From BOKV01 sp041987205 (GTDB lineage: Bacteria > Pseudomonadota > Alphaproteobacteria > Rhizobiales > Rhizobiaceae): DNA of 64,000 bases. Positions 35,323 through 43,582 of the stretch are shown in pieces; position 1 is the stretch's first letter; the number at the start of each line of letters is the position of its first letter. Location: contig JBHIWX010000002.1 of the NCBI GenBank assembly GCA_041987205.1, positions 44,614 through 108,613 on the forward strand, read 5' to 3'. Both the position numbers and the translations under genes were made by a program. The notes beneath the pieces are model-generated. The model saw nothing but the letters and a program-made list of their open reading frames with translations, had not been told where the DNA came from and searched no databases.

Positions 35323-36309
35323 TCAGGTAGGCGTGCCCGGCCCGCCATTGATATTGGCGGGCGGCGGGGAAGGCGGCTGGTTGCGGCTCTTGAATGCGCG
35401 GCGCACGCCCATGCCGGCGAAGATCAGCAGCGGAAACGAGAAGAGAACCAGCAAGAAATAGGACAGGAACAGCATGACGCCGCGTCCGGGACGTCCCCGG
35501 CTGACATAGTGAAGTTCGGCAAGGCCGATCAGGCCGAAGCCGCCAATGCCGATGCCCGCGGCCACGGCGGCGATCTCGTAGAGCGGTCCCGACGCAATGG
35601 CCATGCCGACAACGCCCAGAACCGGCAGCGCCAGCGCCTGGACGGGAAGGGTCGCGTTCGCCGCGATGTCTTCGGCCGGCCGGGCGAGGCGGCCCGAATG
35701 GTGCACGATCATCGCGCACAGATGGATGACCAGCACGTGCAGCATCAGCCAGATGGCCGGCACGATGAGCGGGATCAGCGATGCATAGATGCCGGCCTGT
35801 CGCGCCAGCATTTCGGGCGAGGGCGCGGCCAGTTGCGGATTGTCCTTGAAAGCCTCGCCCATCAATTCGGAAAAGATCATTGCCACCCGCTCGCCGGAAA
35901 AGCCGACGGCCCAGCCGGTGATGATGAAGCCGGCGGTCAGTGCCAGCATCATGCGCAACAGGACGCCCGAGATAGGAAACCAGACCGTGGTCTCGGGGCC
36001 GCCCGGCGCAAGCGTGTCGCGACGCGCCAGGTTGACGAGATGTCCCGCCCAGGCGGCGGGCAGGAACAACAGCGTGCCGGCGGCCACCGGCGCGGCAATG
36101 ACACCGTCATAAAAGCTGATCGCGGTTGCCACGAGCGCGGCTGTCAGGCCGGCGGCGGTGCCCCAGCCAAGCGCCGCGATATAGACGGCAGCGGGCGCGG
36201 CAAACAGCAGGAAGACGGCCATGGTGGTCGCCTTCAGCCCGGCAAGCGCCATCAGCCCGCCGGCGATGCCGGCAAGAATCCCGATGATCCAGAAGCTGTT
36301 GGCTCTCAT
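35323..36309 (-). CDS. DUF2232 polytopic membrane protein
   Basis: 328 aa from ATG 36309. Eight or so TM helices (opening FWIIGILAGIAGGLMALAGL) and a proline-rich cytoplasmic tail (QPPSPPPANINGG). This DUF2232-type protein sits between rpsR and rplI in many Hyphomicrobiales; the same position here supports the assignment. The family shares a general fold with ECF S-components and YybS-type proteins, but no substrate is known. Cotranscribed with the ribosomal genes by spacing (136 bases after rpsR, 56 before rplI). Confidence 0.85.
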   Translation of the reverse strand: MRANSFWIIGILAGIAGGLMALAGLKATTMAVFLLFAAPAAVYIAALGWGTAAGLTAALVATAISFYDGVIAAPVAAGTLLFLPAAWAGHLVNLARRDTLAPGGPETTVWFPISGVLLRMMLALTAGFIITGWAVGFSGERVAMIFSELMGEAFKDNPQLAAPSPEMLARQAGIYASLIPLIVPAIWLMLHVLVIHLCAMIVHHSGRLARPAEDIAANATLPVQALALPVLGVVGMAIASGPLYEIAAVAAGIGIGGFGLIGLAELHYVSRGRPGRGVMLFLSYFLLVLFSFPLLIFAGMGVRRAFKSRNQPPSPPPANINGGPGTPT

Positions 36310-36446
36310 CTTTCGCTGTCCTGTCATTCGACAGTTAGGGCGGCAATCCGTGCTGCGGCCCAACTTGGTTCGTTAGTTCGCGCTCGCTCCAGGAGCGTCA
36401 GGTCGGATGGCGGGCCGGCGCTGCCGCCCCGCCATCAATTCCGTCG

Positions 36447-36689
36447 TCAGCTGATGACGTAGGGAAGCAGGCCGAGGAAACGCGCGCGCTTGATGGCGCG
36501 GGCGAGTTCACGCTGCTTCTTCTGGCTTACCGCCGTGATGCGCGAGGGCACGATCTTGCCGCGCTCGGAAATGTAGCGCTGCAACAGGCGGATGTCCTTG
36601 TAGTCGATGGTCGGCGCGTTCGGGCCCGAGAACGGGCACGATTTGCGGCGGCGATGGAAGGGACGGCGTGCCGAAGGGGTCATGGCCAT
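36447..36689 (-). CDS. rpsR: 30S ribosomal protein S18
   Basis: 80 aa, a standard bS18: RRPFHRRRKSCPFSG, IDYKDIRLLQRYISERGKIVPSRITAV and KKQRELARAIKRARFLGLLPYV are near-invariant family segments. It lacks the four-Cys zinc ribbon (one Cys only). Binds the 16S central domain together with S6, whose gene ends two bases upstream of this start, so the pair is translationally linked. Confidence 0.98.
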   Translation of the reverse strand: MAMTPSARRPFHRRRKSCPFSGPNAPTIDYKDIRLLQRYISERGKIVPSRITAVSQKKQRELARAIKRARFLGLLPYVIS

Positions 36690-36691
36690 GA

Positions 36692-37186
36692 TTATTCTCC
36701 TTCCCTGGCGCTGCGTTCGTTGCGGTCACCACGGTCGCCGCGGTCACCACGATCGCCCCTGTCGCCGCGGTCACCACGATCGCCTCTGTCTCCGCGATCA
36801 CCGCGCGGGCCGCGGTCGCGATCGCGATCGAAGCCGCCACGTCCGCCACGGCGGTCGTCCCGGTCGCCCTTCTTCATCATCGCGGACGGGCCGTCTTCAT
36901 GTTCCTCGACGCGGATCGTCATGTAGCGGATGATGTCGTCATGGATGCGCATCTGGCGCTCCATTTCGGCGACAGCCTCCGACGATGCGTCGACGTTCAT
37001 CAGAACGTAATGCGCCTTGCGGTTCTTGTTGATGCGGTAGGTGGTGGAGCGCAGGCCCCAGCTTTCGACCTTGCCTACCTTGCCGCCATTCGATTCCAGA
37101 ATGCCCTTGAAATGCTCGGTCAGGGCTTCCGCCTGCTGCCCGGAAATATCCTGGCGAGCGAGAAACACATGCTCATAGAGCGCCAT
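36692..37186 (-). CDS. rpsF: 30S ribosomal protein S6 with RGD-repeat tail
   Basis: 164 aa against about 100-135 usual. The S6 ferredoxin-like fold fills residues 1-100 (ALYEHVFLARQDISGQQAEAL ... YRINKNRKAHYVLMNVD). Beyond this is a disordered Arg/Gly/Asp tail holding nine consecutive Arg-Gly-Asp triplets, encoded by a 9-bp tandem repeat. Charged extensions are common on alphaproteobacterial S6 but this exact repeat is striking. E. coli S6 receives C-terminal glutamates from RimK; a similar use of this tail is conjecture. SD GGAAAGGAAG precedes the ATG. First gene of its operon. Confidence 0.96.
   Translation of the reverse strand: MALYEHVFLARQDISGQQAEALTEHFKGILESNGGKVGKVESWGLRSTTYRINKNRKAHYVLMNVDASSEAVAEMERQMRIHDDIIRYMTIRVEEHEDGPSAMMKKGDRDDRRGGRGGFDRDRDRGPRGDRGDRGDRGDRGDRGDRGDRGDRGDRNERSAREGE
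36725..36805 (-). repeat. Nine 9-bp tandem repeats coding (Arg-Gly-Asp)9 in rpsF
   Basis: Nine contiguous 9-bp units all read R-G-D. Units recur in a 27-bp super-pattern (gtcaccacg, atcgccnct, gtcnccgcg on the plus strand), suggesting past slippage or duplication of a three-unit block. In-frame, so length changes would be tolerated. Confidence 0.9.
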
Positions 37187-37418
37187 GTGATTGTCTTCCT
37201 TTCCTGTCGTCGAACAATCCCGCGCGGAGCCTCCAGGCCGCTTTTCAAACCAGTGGGCGTTGAAGCCATTGGCCGGAAAGGCGAATTGGAACGGTCGAGA
37301 GCGGAGACACGGGAGGCCGGATCGACTTTCTGATCCTTCGCCTGACGCTCATGCGAGCGTTTCGGCGACCCTCCGTTCAGCCCCCGGCGGAACTGATCGA
37401 ACCTTCTAAACGGCGGCG

Positions 37419-37446
37419 GTTATACACATTGCCCGGGCAATTGCAA
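37419..37446 (-). promoter_or_regulatory. Sigma-70-type promoter for the rpsF operon
   Basis: On the minus strand TTGCAA (37446-37441), a 16-bp spacer and TATAAC (37424-37419). Both hexamers are close to consensus. Transcription would begin near 37412, leaving a leader of about 225 bases before rpsF. Confidence 0.65.
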
Positions 37447-37452
37447 GTTGGC

Positions 37453-37480
37453 GGGCCGGAGCGGGTGACAGCTCCGGCCC
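37453..37480 (-). terminator. GC-rich hairpin downstream of the gene at 37514-37993
   Basis: GGGCCGGAGC and GCTCCGGCCC form a perfect 10-bp stem around an 8-nt loop. It lies 33 bases after the stop of the minus-strand gene. The T tract is weak (GCCAACTTGC), so efficiency is uncertain. Confidence 0.5.
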
Positions 37481-37513
37481 CGTAGTGTGGTTTGAGCGAT
37501 GCGGAACGCGACC

Positions 37514-37993
37514 TCAGCGCTTGGCGCGCCGGCTGCCACCATTGACATGCGTTTCGCGCAGCAAGCGATAATGGGCCTCGTCGACCCATTCGCCCAGTCC
37601 GGCATCCCATGCCGAGCCCTGCGAAATACCCCAAGGCTCGCCGAAGACCTTCCGGTTCAGTTTCATCGAGCGCTCATTGGTCACGCAGCACGCCGAGCGC
37701 AGCGCCCGCCAGGGCCCGGATTTGAAGCCGATCTTGTAGGCTTCGTCGAGCGCCACCGCGCCGTCAGCAATCGTGCCGGAATTGTACATGACGATCTGCG
37801 CTTCCATGACGGCGCGATCGAGCCTGAGCGTCACCAGTGCGTCGCCGACCATGAAATGGAGCACGGACCATGTGTTTTCCTCGATCGAGGGCGGCGTCAT
37901 GTGGGTCCGCGGCGAAAGCCAGCGTCTCGTGTCGGGGTTGTTGGCCACCTTGGCGAACCAGTCGTCCAACTGGCTTTGCTTTGTGACGATCAT
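37514..37993 (-). CDS. Hypothetical soluble protein
   Basis: 159 aa from ATG 37993 (MIVTKQSQLDDWF); a longer frame adds a basic stretch with no family character. A compact alpha/beta protein without signal peptide or TM helix. Visible landmarks are HMTPPSIEENTWSVLHFMVGDALVTLRLD, CCVTNERSMKLNRKVFGEPWG and WVDEAHYRLLRETHVNGG. Composition and codon use match the flanking genes and a hairpin terminator follows, so it is probably real. I do not recognise the family. Confidence 0.6.
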   Translation of the reverse strand: MIVTKQSQLDDWFAKVANNPDTRRWLSPRTHMTPPSIEENTWSVLHFMVGDALVTLRLDRAVMEAQIVMYNSGTIADGAVALDEAYKIGFKSGPWRALRSACCVTNERSMKLNRKVFGEPWGISQGSAWDAGLGEWVDEAHYRLLRETHVNGGSRRAKR

Positions 37994-38371
37994 GCGTCTG
38001 CCTCTTGTCGTTATTCTTTCTGGCACCGATCGCGACCGGCGTGCCCGCCACCGCGTCCCGGAGAATTTGTCGTGCGTTTGCGGGTAGAATCCGCTTAACC
38101 TCAAGGAATGCTGGACAGATATCTGCCATGATTTGTTGGTTTGGCAACAGTCATTGAATAGTTCGGTTAAGACGCCGCACCGGCTGGATGCCCTGTTTGA
38201 GGGCTCTGGAGCACACTTTCGGCCCTTGGGGCGGGGGTGAAACCGCGTCGCCGAACTGCTAAGAGAACCGCCCGAGCGTTCCCCGAACGTTCATTCGCCG
38301 CCGCGTCAGGATCGTACAGTCCGGGAACCGCAAACATCGCCAGCTTGTCTTCCGCCTTCAGAAATCCGGCC
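37994..38371. other. 378-base divergent intergenic region
   Basis: Separates the hypothetical gene (minus) from the lipoprotein gene (plus). An in-frame extension of the plus-strand gene to 38237 is open but has no lipoprotein-type start and looks non-coding. An AT-richer patch at about 38120-38165 is the likely promoter area. No strong motif seen. Confidence 0.4.
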
Positions 38372-39304
38372 ATGATCTTCGCCCTTGCGGCGTTGCTGCC
38401 GCTGCTCGCCGCCTGTCAGGTAAGCTCGATCGACTCGGTGATGGCCGTTTCCGACAAGAAGGACGTGGTTGCCTGGTCCGGGCCGCAGGAGGGACTGCTG
38501 GCGCCGTTCAAGGAAACGGCGTTCCGCTACCGCAAGCCGCTGGAAGTCTCCGATGGCGGCCGTTTCATGATCGCGCCCTATGACGAACTGGTCGACATCA
38601 ACAAGCGCGACGAGGTTCCGGTGCGCAAGGTGCGCTCCTGGTTTGTGCGCCGCCTGCCGAAGGGGACCGAGGTCGAGGGCGATTACGAGGTCGGCGGTCG
38701 CCGCCATCAGTACCGGGCCATTGGCAAACTGTCCGGCGGTTCGAAGATGACCGTCATCTACATTCATGGGCGCGGCGGAAACCGCGACTGGGGCTTCGAC
38801 GACGAGCGCTTCGGCGGCAATTTCAACCGGCTCAAGAACATGCTGCTCAAGGCCGGTGGCGCCTATGTCAGCCCCGACTTCACCGATTTCGAGGCCGAGG
38901 GCCTGGCCGACGTCAAGGCGCTGGTCGCCAAGTTTCGCAAGCTGACCGACGGTCCGCTGGTCGTCGCCTGCGGTTCGCTCGGCAACAGCCATTGCTGGAA
39001 CCTGGCGCAGGACGCCACTTCCGCCGGAAGGCTGGACGGGTTGATCGTGCTTTCCGGTTTCCCCGACGAGCGCTATTTCTCGTCTCCGGCCGTCCGCTCC
39101 AGCAATCGCGTGCCGCTGTTCATCTCGCACGGCACCTGGGACCCGGACTACAATTACAAGCCAATGGTAGAATTCTACCGCGAACTGAGAAAGCGCGCGC
39201 CGGACCATCCCGTGCGCCTCGTACTGTTCGAGACCGGCAAGCATGGCGCGCCGGTCCGGATGATCGACTGGCGCGACACGCTCAACTGGATCGCCGCGCA
39301 ATAG
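38372..39304 (+). CDS. Lipoprotein alpha/beta hydrolase-fold protein
   Basis: 310 aa from ATG 38372, which opens a lipoprotein signal with lipobox LLAAC (Cys about residue 15). The alpha/beta hydrolase core is seen in VIYIHGRGGNRDWGF (oxyanion region), ACGSLGNSHCW (nucleophile elbow), FISHGTWDPDYNY (Asp region) and FETGKHGAP (His). The elbow reads C-G-S-L-G, that is C-x-S-x-G, in place of the usual G-x-S-x-G. Expected at the periplasmic face of a membrane. Substrate unknown. It is convergent with luxI, nine bases apart, which raises but does not prove a link with acyl-homoserine lactones. Confidence 0.75.
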   Translation: MIFALAALLPLLAACQVSSIDSVMAVSDKKDVVAWSGPQEGLLAPFKETAFRYRKPLEVSDGGRFMIAPYDELVDINKRDEVPVRKVRSWFVRRLPKGTEVEGDYEVGGRRHQYRAIGKLSGGSKMTVIYIHGRGGNRDWGFDDERFGGNFNRLKNMLLKAGGAYVSPDFTDFEAEGLADVKALVAKFRKLTDGPLVVACGSLGNSHCWNLAQDATSAGRLDGLIVLSGFPDERYFSSPAVRSSNRVPLFISHGTWDPDYNYKPMVEFYRELRKRAPDHPVRLVLFETGKHGAPVRMIDWRDTLNWIAAQ

Positions 39305-39313
39305 CGGCCGGCG

Positions 39314-39940
39314 TCACGCGACCTTCGGCAATTGCATGGGCGATGCGCCACCCATGAAGCCCCTTGCCCAGGCAAGGCCGGCACGGGCCTTCGGACCCGT
39401 GTCCCAAACGCCGCAGCCGATCTCGGTACCGTTTTCGTCCACCTTGGTCGAGAGGATTTCCGCATCCGTCCCGTAGACGCGCTGCATGTCGAAGATCTTG
39501 CGTTCGCAAACCCCGATGACCTTGTCGATCCCGTTGGAATCGCAGAATTCCAGCACAGCCAAAGACAGCGCGAGCGTCGCGCGGTTGACGAAATTGAGTT
39601 TGCGCGAGGAATGGGAGGTTTCGCCGACACAAAACCGGGTTGCTTCCCAGATGGTGGACGAACGATAGCGCTCGGGCTCCGGCAGCAGATCCTGCCAGAC
39701 CGTGTGCATCAGAGTCGGGCCGAGGGTGGGCATCAGCCTTACACCGCCGCCGACTTCACCCTCGTCCATATACAGGATGACGACATTGTGGAGGTCGTCG
39801 AAGGCATCGCGTTCCGTGCCGTCCGCGCCGGCCGTCACCCAGCCCAGCGTGTCGCAGAAAATCTTCTTGCGAAGGCGGTGATATTGCTCGAGTTCTCGCT
39901 GATAGACGTGCCGGTTTTGCCGGTCGATGTATACGATCAT
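39314..39940 (-). CDS. LuxI-family acyl-homoserine-lactone synthase
   Basis: 208 aa. All key LuxI residues are in register: R24, F28, W34, D45, D48, R68, E99 and R102 (WEATRF). It therefore should join an acyl chain from acyl-ACP to the amino group of S-adenosylmethionine and release an N-acyl-homoserine lactone. The FVNRATLALSLAVLEF and ERKIFDMQRVYG segments match the C-terminal half of the family. No luxR-type gene is adjacent in the window, so the receptor must be elsewhere. A perfect 9-bp dyad lies 59-84 bases before the start. Divergent from flhA. Confidence 0.92.
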   Translation of the reverse strand: MIVYIDRQNRHVYQRELEQYHRLRKKIFCDTLGWVTAGADGTERDAFDDLHNVVILYMDEGEVGGGVRLMPTLGPTLMHTVWQDLLPEPERYRSSTIWEATRFCVGETSHSSRKLNFVNRATLALSLAVLEFCDSNGIDKVIGVCERKIFDMQRVYGTDAEILSTKVDENGTEIGCGVWDTGPKARAGLAWARGFMGGASPMQLPKVA

Positions 39941-40198
39941 GGACCCATCCCGTGAATGACAGAGAGGGTCGAAGCGTCGCTACCTTTGCGAGTGGGCGGC
40001 AATCACCCAGAAATTGGTGATTGCACTGCTGGATAAAATTTTACCTATTAGTGTGTTTGAGGTTTTGTCGGAAACAGACGCATCGAAATGCGCGTTCGAG
40101 CATGTGCGAGAGGCAGCGCTTTTCGATTCCGTCCAACGCTGAAACGCACTAGCGACGCGGTTTCCATCTCCTTCGACTGCTAATCGGGTGGGGCCGGC
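39941..40198. other. 258-base divergent luxI/flhA control region
   Basis: Holds the 26-bp dyad at 39999-40024 and an AT-rich patch (about 40030-40070, TAAAATTTTACC) that could carry promoters. If flhA starts at the alternative TTG 40271 the gap is 330 bases. Confidence 0.5.
39999..40024. promoter_or_regulatory. Perfect 9-bp dyad upstream of luxI (LuxR-type operator candidate)
   Basis: GCAATCACC and GGTGATTGC flank an 8-nt centre. It has no T tract on either side. The position, 59-84 bases before the luxI start, fits an activator or repressor site. The arms differ from the classical lux box consensus, so the bound protein is open. Confidence 0.55.
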
Positions 40199-42355
40199 GT
40201 GTCGGGTCCAATTCCGCGCAAGGTTGGGCCTCTAGGATCGCGGGCGGAAGCATCCATCCGTGAGGGCGTCTTGAGCGTAGCCAGTCCGACAGCGCATGAA
40301 GCGCCTAATTCCGGTCGCGATATCTTCTTCGCGATCGGCATCATCTTCATTCTCGCCGTCCTGTTCCTGCCGATTCCGGCCTTCCTGATCGATCTCGGGC
40401 TGGCGCTGTCGATCGCCGTCTCGGTGCTGATCCTCATGGTCGCGCTGTGGATCCAGAAGCCGCTCGACTTCTCGTCCTTCCCGACGGTGCTGCTGATCGC
40501 CACCATGCTGCGCCTGTCGCTCAACATCGCGACGACTCGGCTGATCCTGTCGGAGGGGGCGAATGGCGAGACGTCGGCCGGCTATGTCATCAGCGGGTTC
40601 TCGCACCTTGTGATGAGCGGCGATTTCGTGATCGGCCTGATCGTGTTCCTGATCCTGGTGACGGTCAATTTCATCGTCATCACCAAGGGCGCGACGCGCA
40701 TCGCCGAAGTTGGCGCGCGCTTCACGCTCGACGCGATTCCCGGCAAGCAAATGGCCATCGACGCCGATCTGTCGGCCGGCCTGCTCGACGAGAAGGAGGC
40801 GCAGCGTCGTCGCCGGGAACTGGAGGAGGAGAGCTCGTTCTTCGGCGCCATGGACGGTGCGTCGAAATTCGTGCGCGGCGATGCCATTGCGGGCCTGCTG
40901 ATCACCGCCGTCAACGTGTTCGGCGGCATGATCATCGCGGTATGGCGCCACGACATGGATATCGGCCAGGCCGCCGACATCTTCACCAAGCTGTCGGTCG
41001 GCGACGGTTTGGTCTCGCAGATACCGGCGCTGATCATTTCACTGGCGGCGGGCCTTCTCGTTTCCAAGGGTGGCAATACGGGTTCGGCCGACGTCGCGGT
41101 GCTCAACCAGCTCGGCAATTACCCGCGTGCCCTGTTCGTCGCGTCCGGTCTGATGACCCTGCTGGCATTGACGCCAGGGCTTCCCTTCTTCCCGTTCGTG
41201 GCACTCGGCGCGGCGATGATCGGCACGGCGGTGGTCATCCCGCGGCGCACGGCGGAACGACGACGCGTCGAGGAGGAACAAGCTCAGCAGGAACGCCAGG
41301 ACAAGGAGATGGAGTCGTCCAACTCGGTCAAATCGGCACTGAAGGTGCCGGAGATCGAGCTCAGCCTGGGCAAGCAGCTTTCCGTCAAGCTTTTGGCCTC
41401 GCATGGCGAGATGGGCAGCCGCGTCGCCAAGATGCGCAAGCGCTTCGCACGCGAATTCGGGTTTGTCGTGCCCGAGATCAAGCTCACCGAGGAATTGTCT
41501 CTGGAGCCCTCAAGCTACGAGATCCGCATTTTCGGCACCTGCGTGGCGGCGCAGACCGTGTCGATTTCCGACGTGTTGGTGCTGCCCAATGGCGATCAGC
41601 CGCCGCCGGTGCCGTTCGAGAACGTCACCGAACCGGCTTTCGGTTCGCCCGCCTGGCAGGTGTCGGAGATTTTCGCGCCCGAACTGCGCCGCGCCGGCTA
41701 CAAACCCGTCGACATGCTGTCGGTCATCCTGACGCATCTCAGCGGGGTCATCCGCAACAACCTCTCGCAGCTTTTCTCCTATCGCGATATCCGTCAGCTC
41801 ATCGGCGATCTCGACGGCGAATATGCGCGGCTGGTCGAGGAAATCTGTCCGACGCATCTCTCCTTCTCCGGCCTGCAGGCGGTGATGAAGCTGCTGCTTG
41901 CCGAGCGCGTCTCGATCCGCAACATGCATCTGGTGCTGGAGGCGGTCGCCGAGATCGCGCCGCATGTCAAACGCACCGAGCAAATTGCCGAACATGTGCG
42001 CATGCGCCTGGCCTCGCAGATCTGCGGCGATCTGGTGCGCGACGGGGTGTTGCCGATCCTGCGGCTCGGGCGGCGCTGGGACATCGCCTTCCAGAACGCG
42101 CTCAAGCGCAACAATCGCGGCGAGATCATCGAATTCCAGATGGACCCCGCCGAGCTCGAACAGTTCAGCCGGGAAGTCGGCGACAAGGTCAACGAGCTGC
42201 TCGGTGCGGGCGAGCATTTCGTCATCACCACCTCGCCGGATGCACGGCCCTATGTGCGCATGGTGATCGAGCGCCTGCAGCCGACCCTTCCGGTACTCAG
42301 CCATGTCGAGATCGCGCGCGGCGTTACCGTCAACACGCTGGGCTCCGTGTCGTGA
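40199..42355 (+). CDS. flhA: Flagellar export apparatus protein FlhA
   Basis: Up to 718 aa. The GTG at 40199 gives the longest form; a TTG at 40271 with GAGGG five bases upstream (MSVASPTAHEAPNSGRD) may be the true start and fits homologs better. Eight TM helices (about 45-330), the FHIPEP-family motif region TRIAEVGARFTLDAIPGKQMAIDADL, then the cytoplasmic nonamer-ring domain ending TLGSVS. Part of the proton-driven type III flagellar export gate. The FIPEP-like family name and charged loop ERRRREL identify flagellar FlhA as opposed to injectisome SctV by context. Overlaps fliR by four bases. Confidence 0.95.
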   Translation: MSGPIPRKVGPLGSRAEASIREGVLSVASPTAHEAPNSGRDIFFAIGIIFILAVLFLPIPAFLIDLGLALSIAVSVLILMVALWIQKPLDFSSFPTVLLIATMLRLSLNIATTRLILSEGANGETSAGYVISGFSHLVMSGDFVIGLIVFLILVTVNFIVITKGATRIAEVGARFTLDAIPGKQMAIDADLSAGLLDEKEAQRRRRELEEESSFFGAMDGASKFVRGDAIAGLLITAVNVFGGMIIAVWRHDMDIGQAADIFTKLSVGDGLVSQIPALIISLAAGLLVSKGGNTGSADVAVLNQLGNYPRALFVASGLMTLLALTPGLPFFPFVALGAAMIGTAVVIPRRTAERRRVEEEQAQQERQDKEMESSNSVKSALKVPEIELSLGKQLSVKLLASHGEMGSRVAKMRKRFAREFGFVVPEIKLTEELSLEPSSYEIRIFGTCVAAQTVSISDVLVLPNGDQPPPVPFENVTEPAFGSPAWQVSEIFAPELRRAGYKPVDMLSVILTHLSGVIRNNLSQLFSYRDIRQLIGDLDGEYARLVEEICPTHLSFSGLQAVMKLLLAERVSIRNMHLVLEAVAEIAPHVKRTEQIAEHVRMRLASQICGDLVRDGVLPILRLGRRWDIAFQNALKRNNRGEIIEFQMDPAELEQFSREVGDKVNELLGAGEHFVITTSPDARPYVRMVIERLQPTLPVLSHVEIARGVTVNTLGSVS

Positions 42356-43104
42356 CTCTTCCCGGCGACGAGGTGCTGCTGGCGCTGTTCCTCGTCTTCG
42401 CGCGTGTCGGCACCTGCCTGATGCTGCTGCCGGGCTTTTCGGCCGCGCAGGTGCTGACGCGGCTGCGCCTGTTCGTCGCTTTTGCGATCACGCTTGCCGT
42501 GTTTCCGCTGGTCCAGCCGCAGATCGAGACGGCCGGCATCAGCGCCGACCCGTCGAACCTGTTCCTGAAGATCGCGGCCGAAATGGCGACGGGTGCCGCC
42601 TTCGCCCTGCCGATCCGGTTTCTCATCGGCGCGTTGTCCTTCATGGGTGAGACGGTGATGCAGATCATCGGCCTCAACCCCATCCCCGGCGTGGTGATGG
42701 AAGAGGGGCAGGCAAGCGCGGTGCTCTCGGCCTTTCTGACCACATCGGCCGTCGTGCTGTTCTTCACGCTCGGCCTGCACGCCAATGCGATCCTCGCGGT
42801 GGCCGCTAGCTATCGCTTCGTGCCGCTCGGCGAATTCGCCGACCCGGCCGGGATCATGACAAGGCTGCGCGACGCCATTTCGGATGCCTTTATCCTCGTG
42901 TTGCGGTTGTCTGCACCGTTCCTGATCTTCGCGATCGCGATCAATCTCGTCTCGGGCGTCGTCAACAAGCTGACTCCGCAGATCCCGGTCTATTTCGTCG
43001 CCACGCCCTTCCTCATCGCCGGCGGCGCGGTGCTGCTCTACTGGATTGGTGACGACATTCTGGCGCTCTTCATCGCGGCAATGGCGGACATGATCGGCCG
43101 GTGA
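42352..43104 (+). CDS. fliR: Flagellar export apparatus protein FliR
   Basis: 250 aa from the GTG inside the flhA stop (GTGA). Five to six TM segments, with LALFLVFARVGTCLMLLPGFS, the GETVMQIIGLNPIPGVVMEEGQ loop and the C-terminal PVYFVATPFLIAGGAVLLYW typical of FliR/SctT. It forms the export-gate core with FliP and FliQ, which are not in the window. The stop overlaps the next gene start. An upstream open extension in this frame lies within flhA and is not part of the gene. Confidence 0.95.
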   Translation: MTLPGDEVLLALFLVFARVGTCLMLLPGFSAAQVLTRLRLFVAFAITLAVFPLVQPQIETAGISADPSNLFLKIAAEMATGAAFALPIRFLIGALSFMGETVMQIIGLNPIPGVVMEEGQASAVLSAFLTTSAVVLFFTLGLHANAILAVAASYRFVPLGEFADPAGIMTRLRDAISDAFILVLRLSAPFLIFAIAINLVSGVVNKLTPQIPVYFVATPFLIAGGAVLLYWIGDDILALFIAAMADMIGR

Positions 43105-43505
43105 TGCAGAAGGCTATGGAAAGCAAGCTAAGGCGGATACGCCTGCTGCGCCGCATACGCGAGGCCGAGCAGTTCCGCCTGTCGGCCGAACTGATGGCGA
43201 GCCAGCGCCGGATGAGCGAATCGGAAGATGCCGGCGAGGATGCTGGGCGTCATCTCGACGGCGATTTGCAGTTCGATGGGCTTCTGGCGCAGCAGGGGCT
43301 GCGGGCGGCATTGCGCTCGGCGTCGGCGATCGAGGAGGAAAGGCGTGTGATCGCGGAACTGAGCGAGCGCAATGCCAACTCGAAGAGCGCGACCGACACG
43401 CTGGCCGACACCGAAAGGCGGCTTTCGGGCCGTCTCGATGCCTATCTCCAGCACGGCACGCTTCTGGAACTGGTCACGTCGCGATCGGTTCGGGAGGAGG
43501 AATAG
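43104..43505 (+). CDS. FliJ-like coiled-coil flagellar protein
   Basis: 133 aa from ATG 43104, which shares a base with the fliR stop (a GTG one codon earlier is possible). Almost wholly charged alpha-helix: RRIREAEQFRLSAELMASQRRMSE, EEERRVIAELSERNANSKSATDTLADTERRLSGRLD. Length, heptad character and place after fliR suggest the FliJ/SctO stalk of the export ATPase or a similar accessory coiled coil. Sequence alone does not prove FliJ. Confidence 0.6.
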   Translation: MQKAMESKLRRIRLLRRIREAEQFRLSAELMASQRRMSESEDAGEDAGRHLDGDLQFDGLLAQQGLRAALRSASAIEEERRVIAELSERNANSKSATDTLADTERRLSGRLDAYLQHGTLLELVTSRSVREEE

Positions 43506-43582
43506 GCAGGCGCAAGGCTAGCACAAGATTTGCCGGTTAGGGTTTCGGGCAAAATGACAAAAGGTGTGCAAGGGGTGCGTGG

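Larger units (their letters stand above)
37187..37513. other. 327-base region upstream of rpsF
   Basis: Holds the rpsF promoter (37419-37446) and, between it and rpsF, an apparent 5' leader of about 220 bases without a credible gene. It includes a small hairpin CGCTC-GCAT-GAGCG near 37348-37361. The right end contains a hairpin terminator for the adjacent minus-strand gene. Confidence 0.5.

Noticed and set aside
36725..36805. CRISPR-like or intergenic tandem repeat
   Set aside because: The repeats are in frame inside rpsF and code for Arg-Gly-Asp; there are no spacers.
40030..40075. Classical lux box near the AT-rich patch before flhA
   Set aside because: No 20-bp dyad of the ACCTG-N10-CAGGT type could be found; the only clear dyad is at 39999-40024.
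40447..42351. A 635-codon upstream extension of the fliR frame through flhA
   Set aside because: FliR is about 250 aa and starts at GTG 42352; the extension is an out-of-frame reading of flhA.
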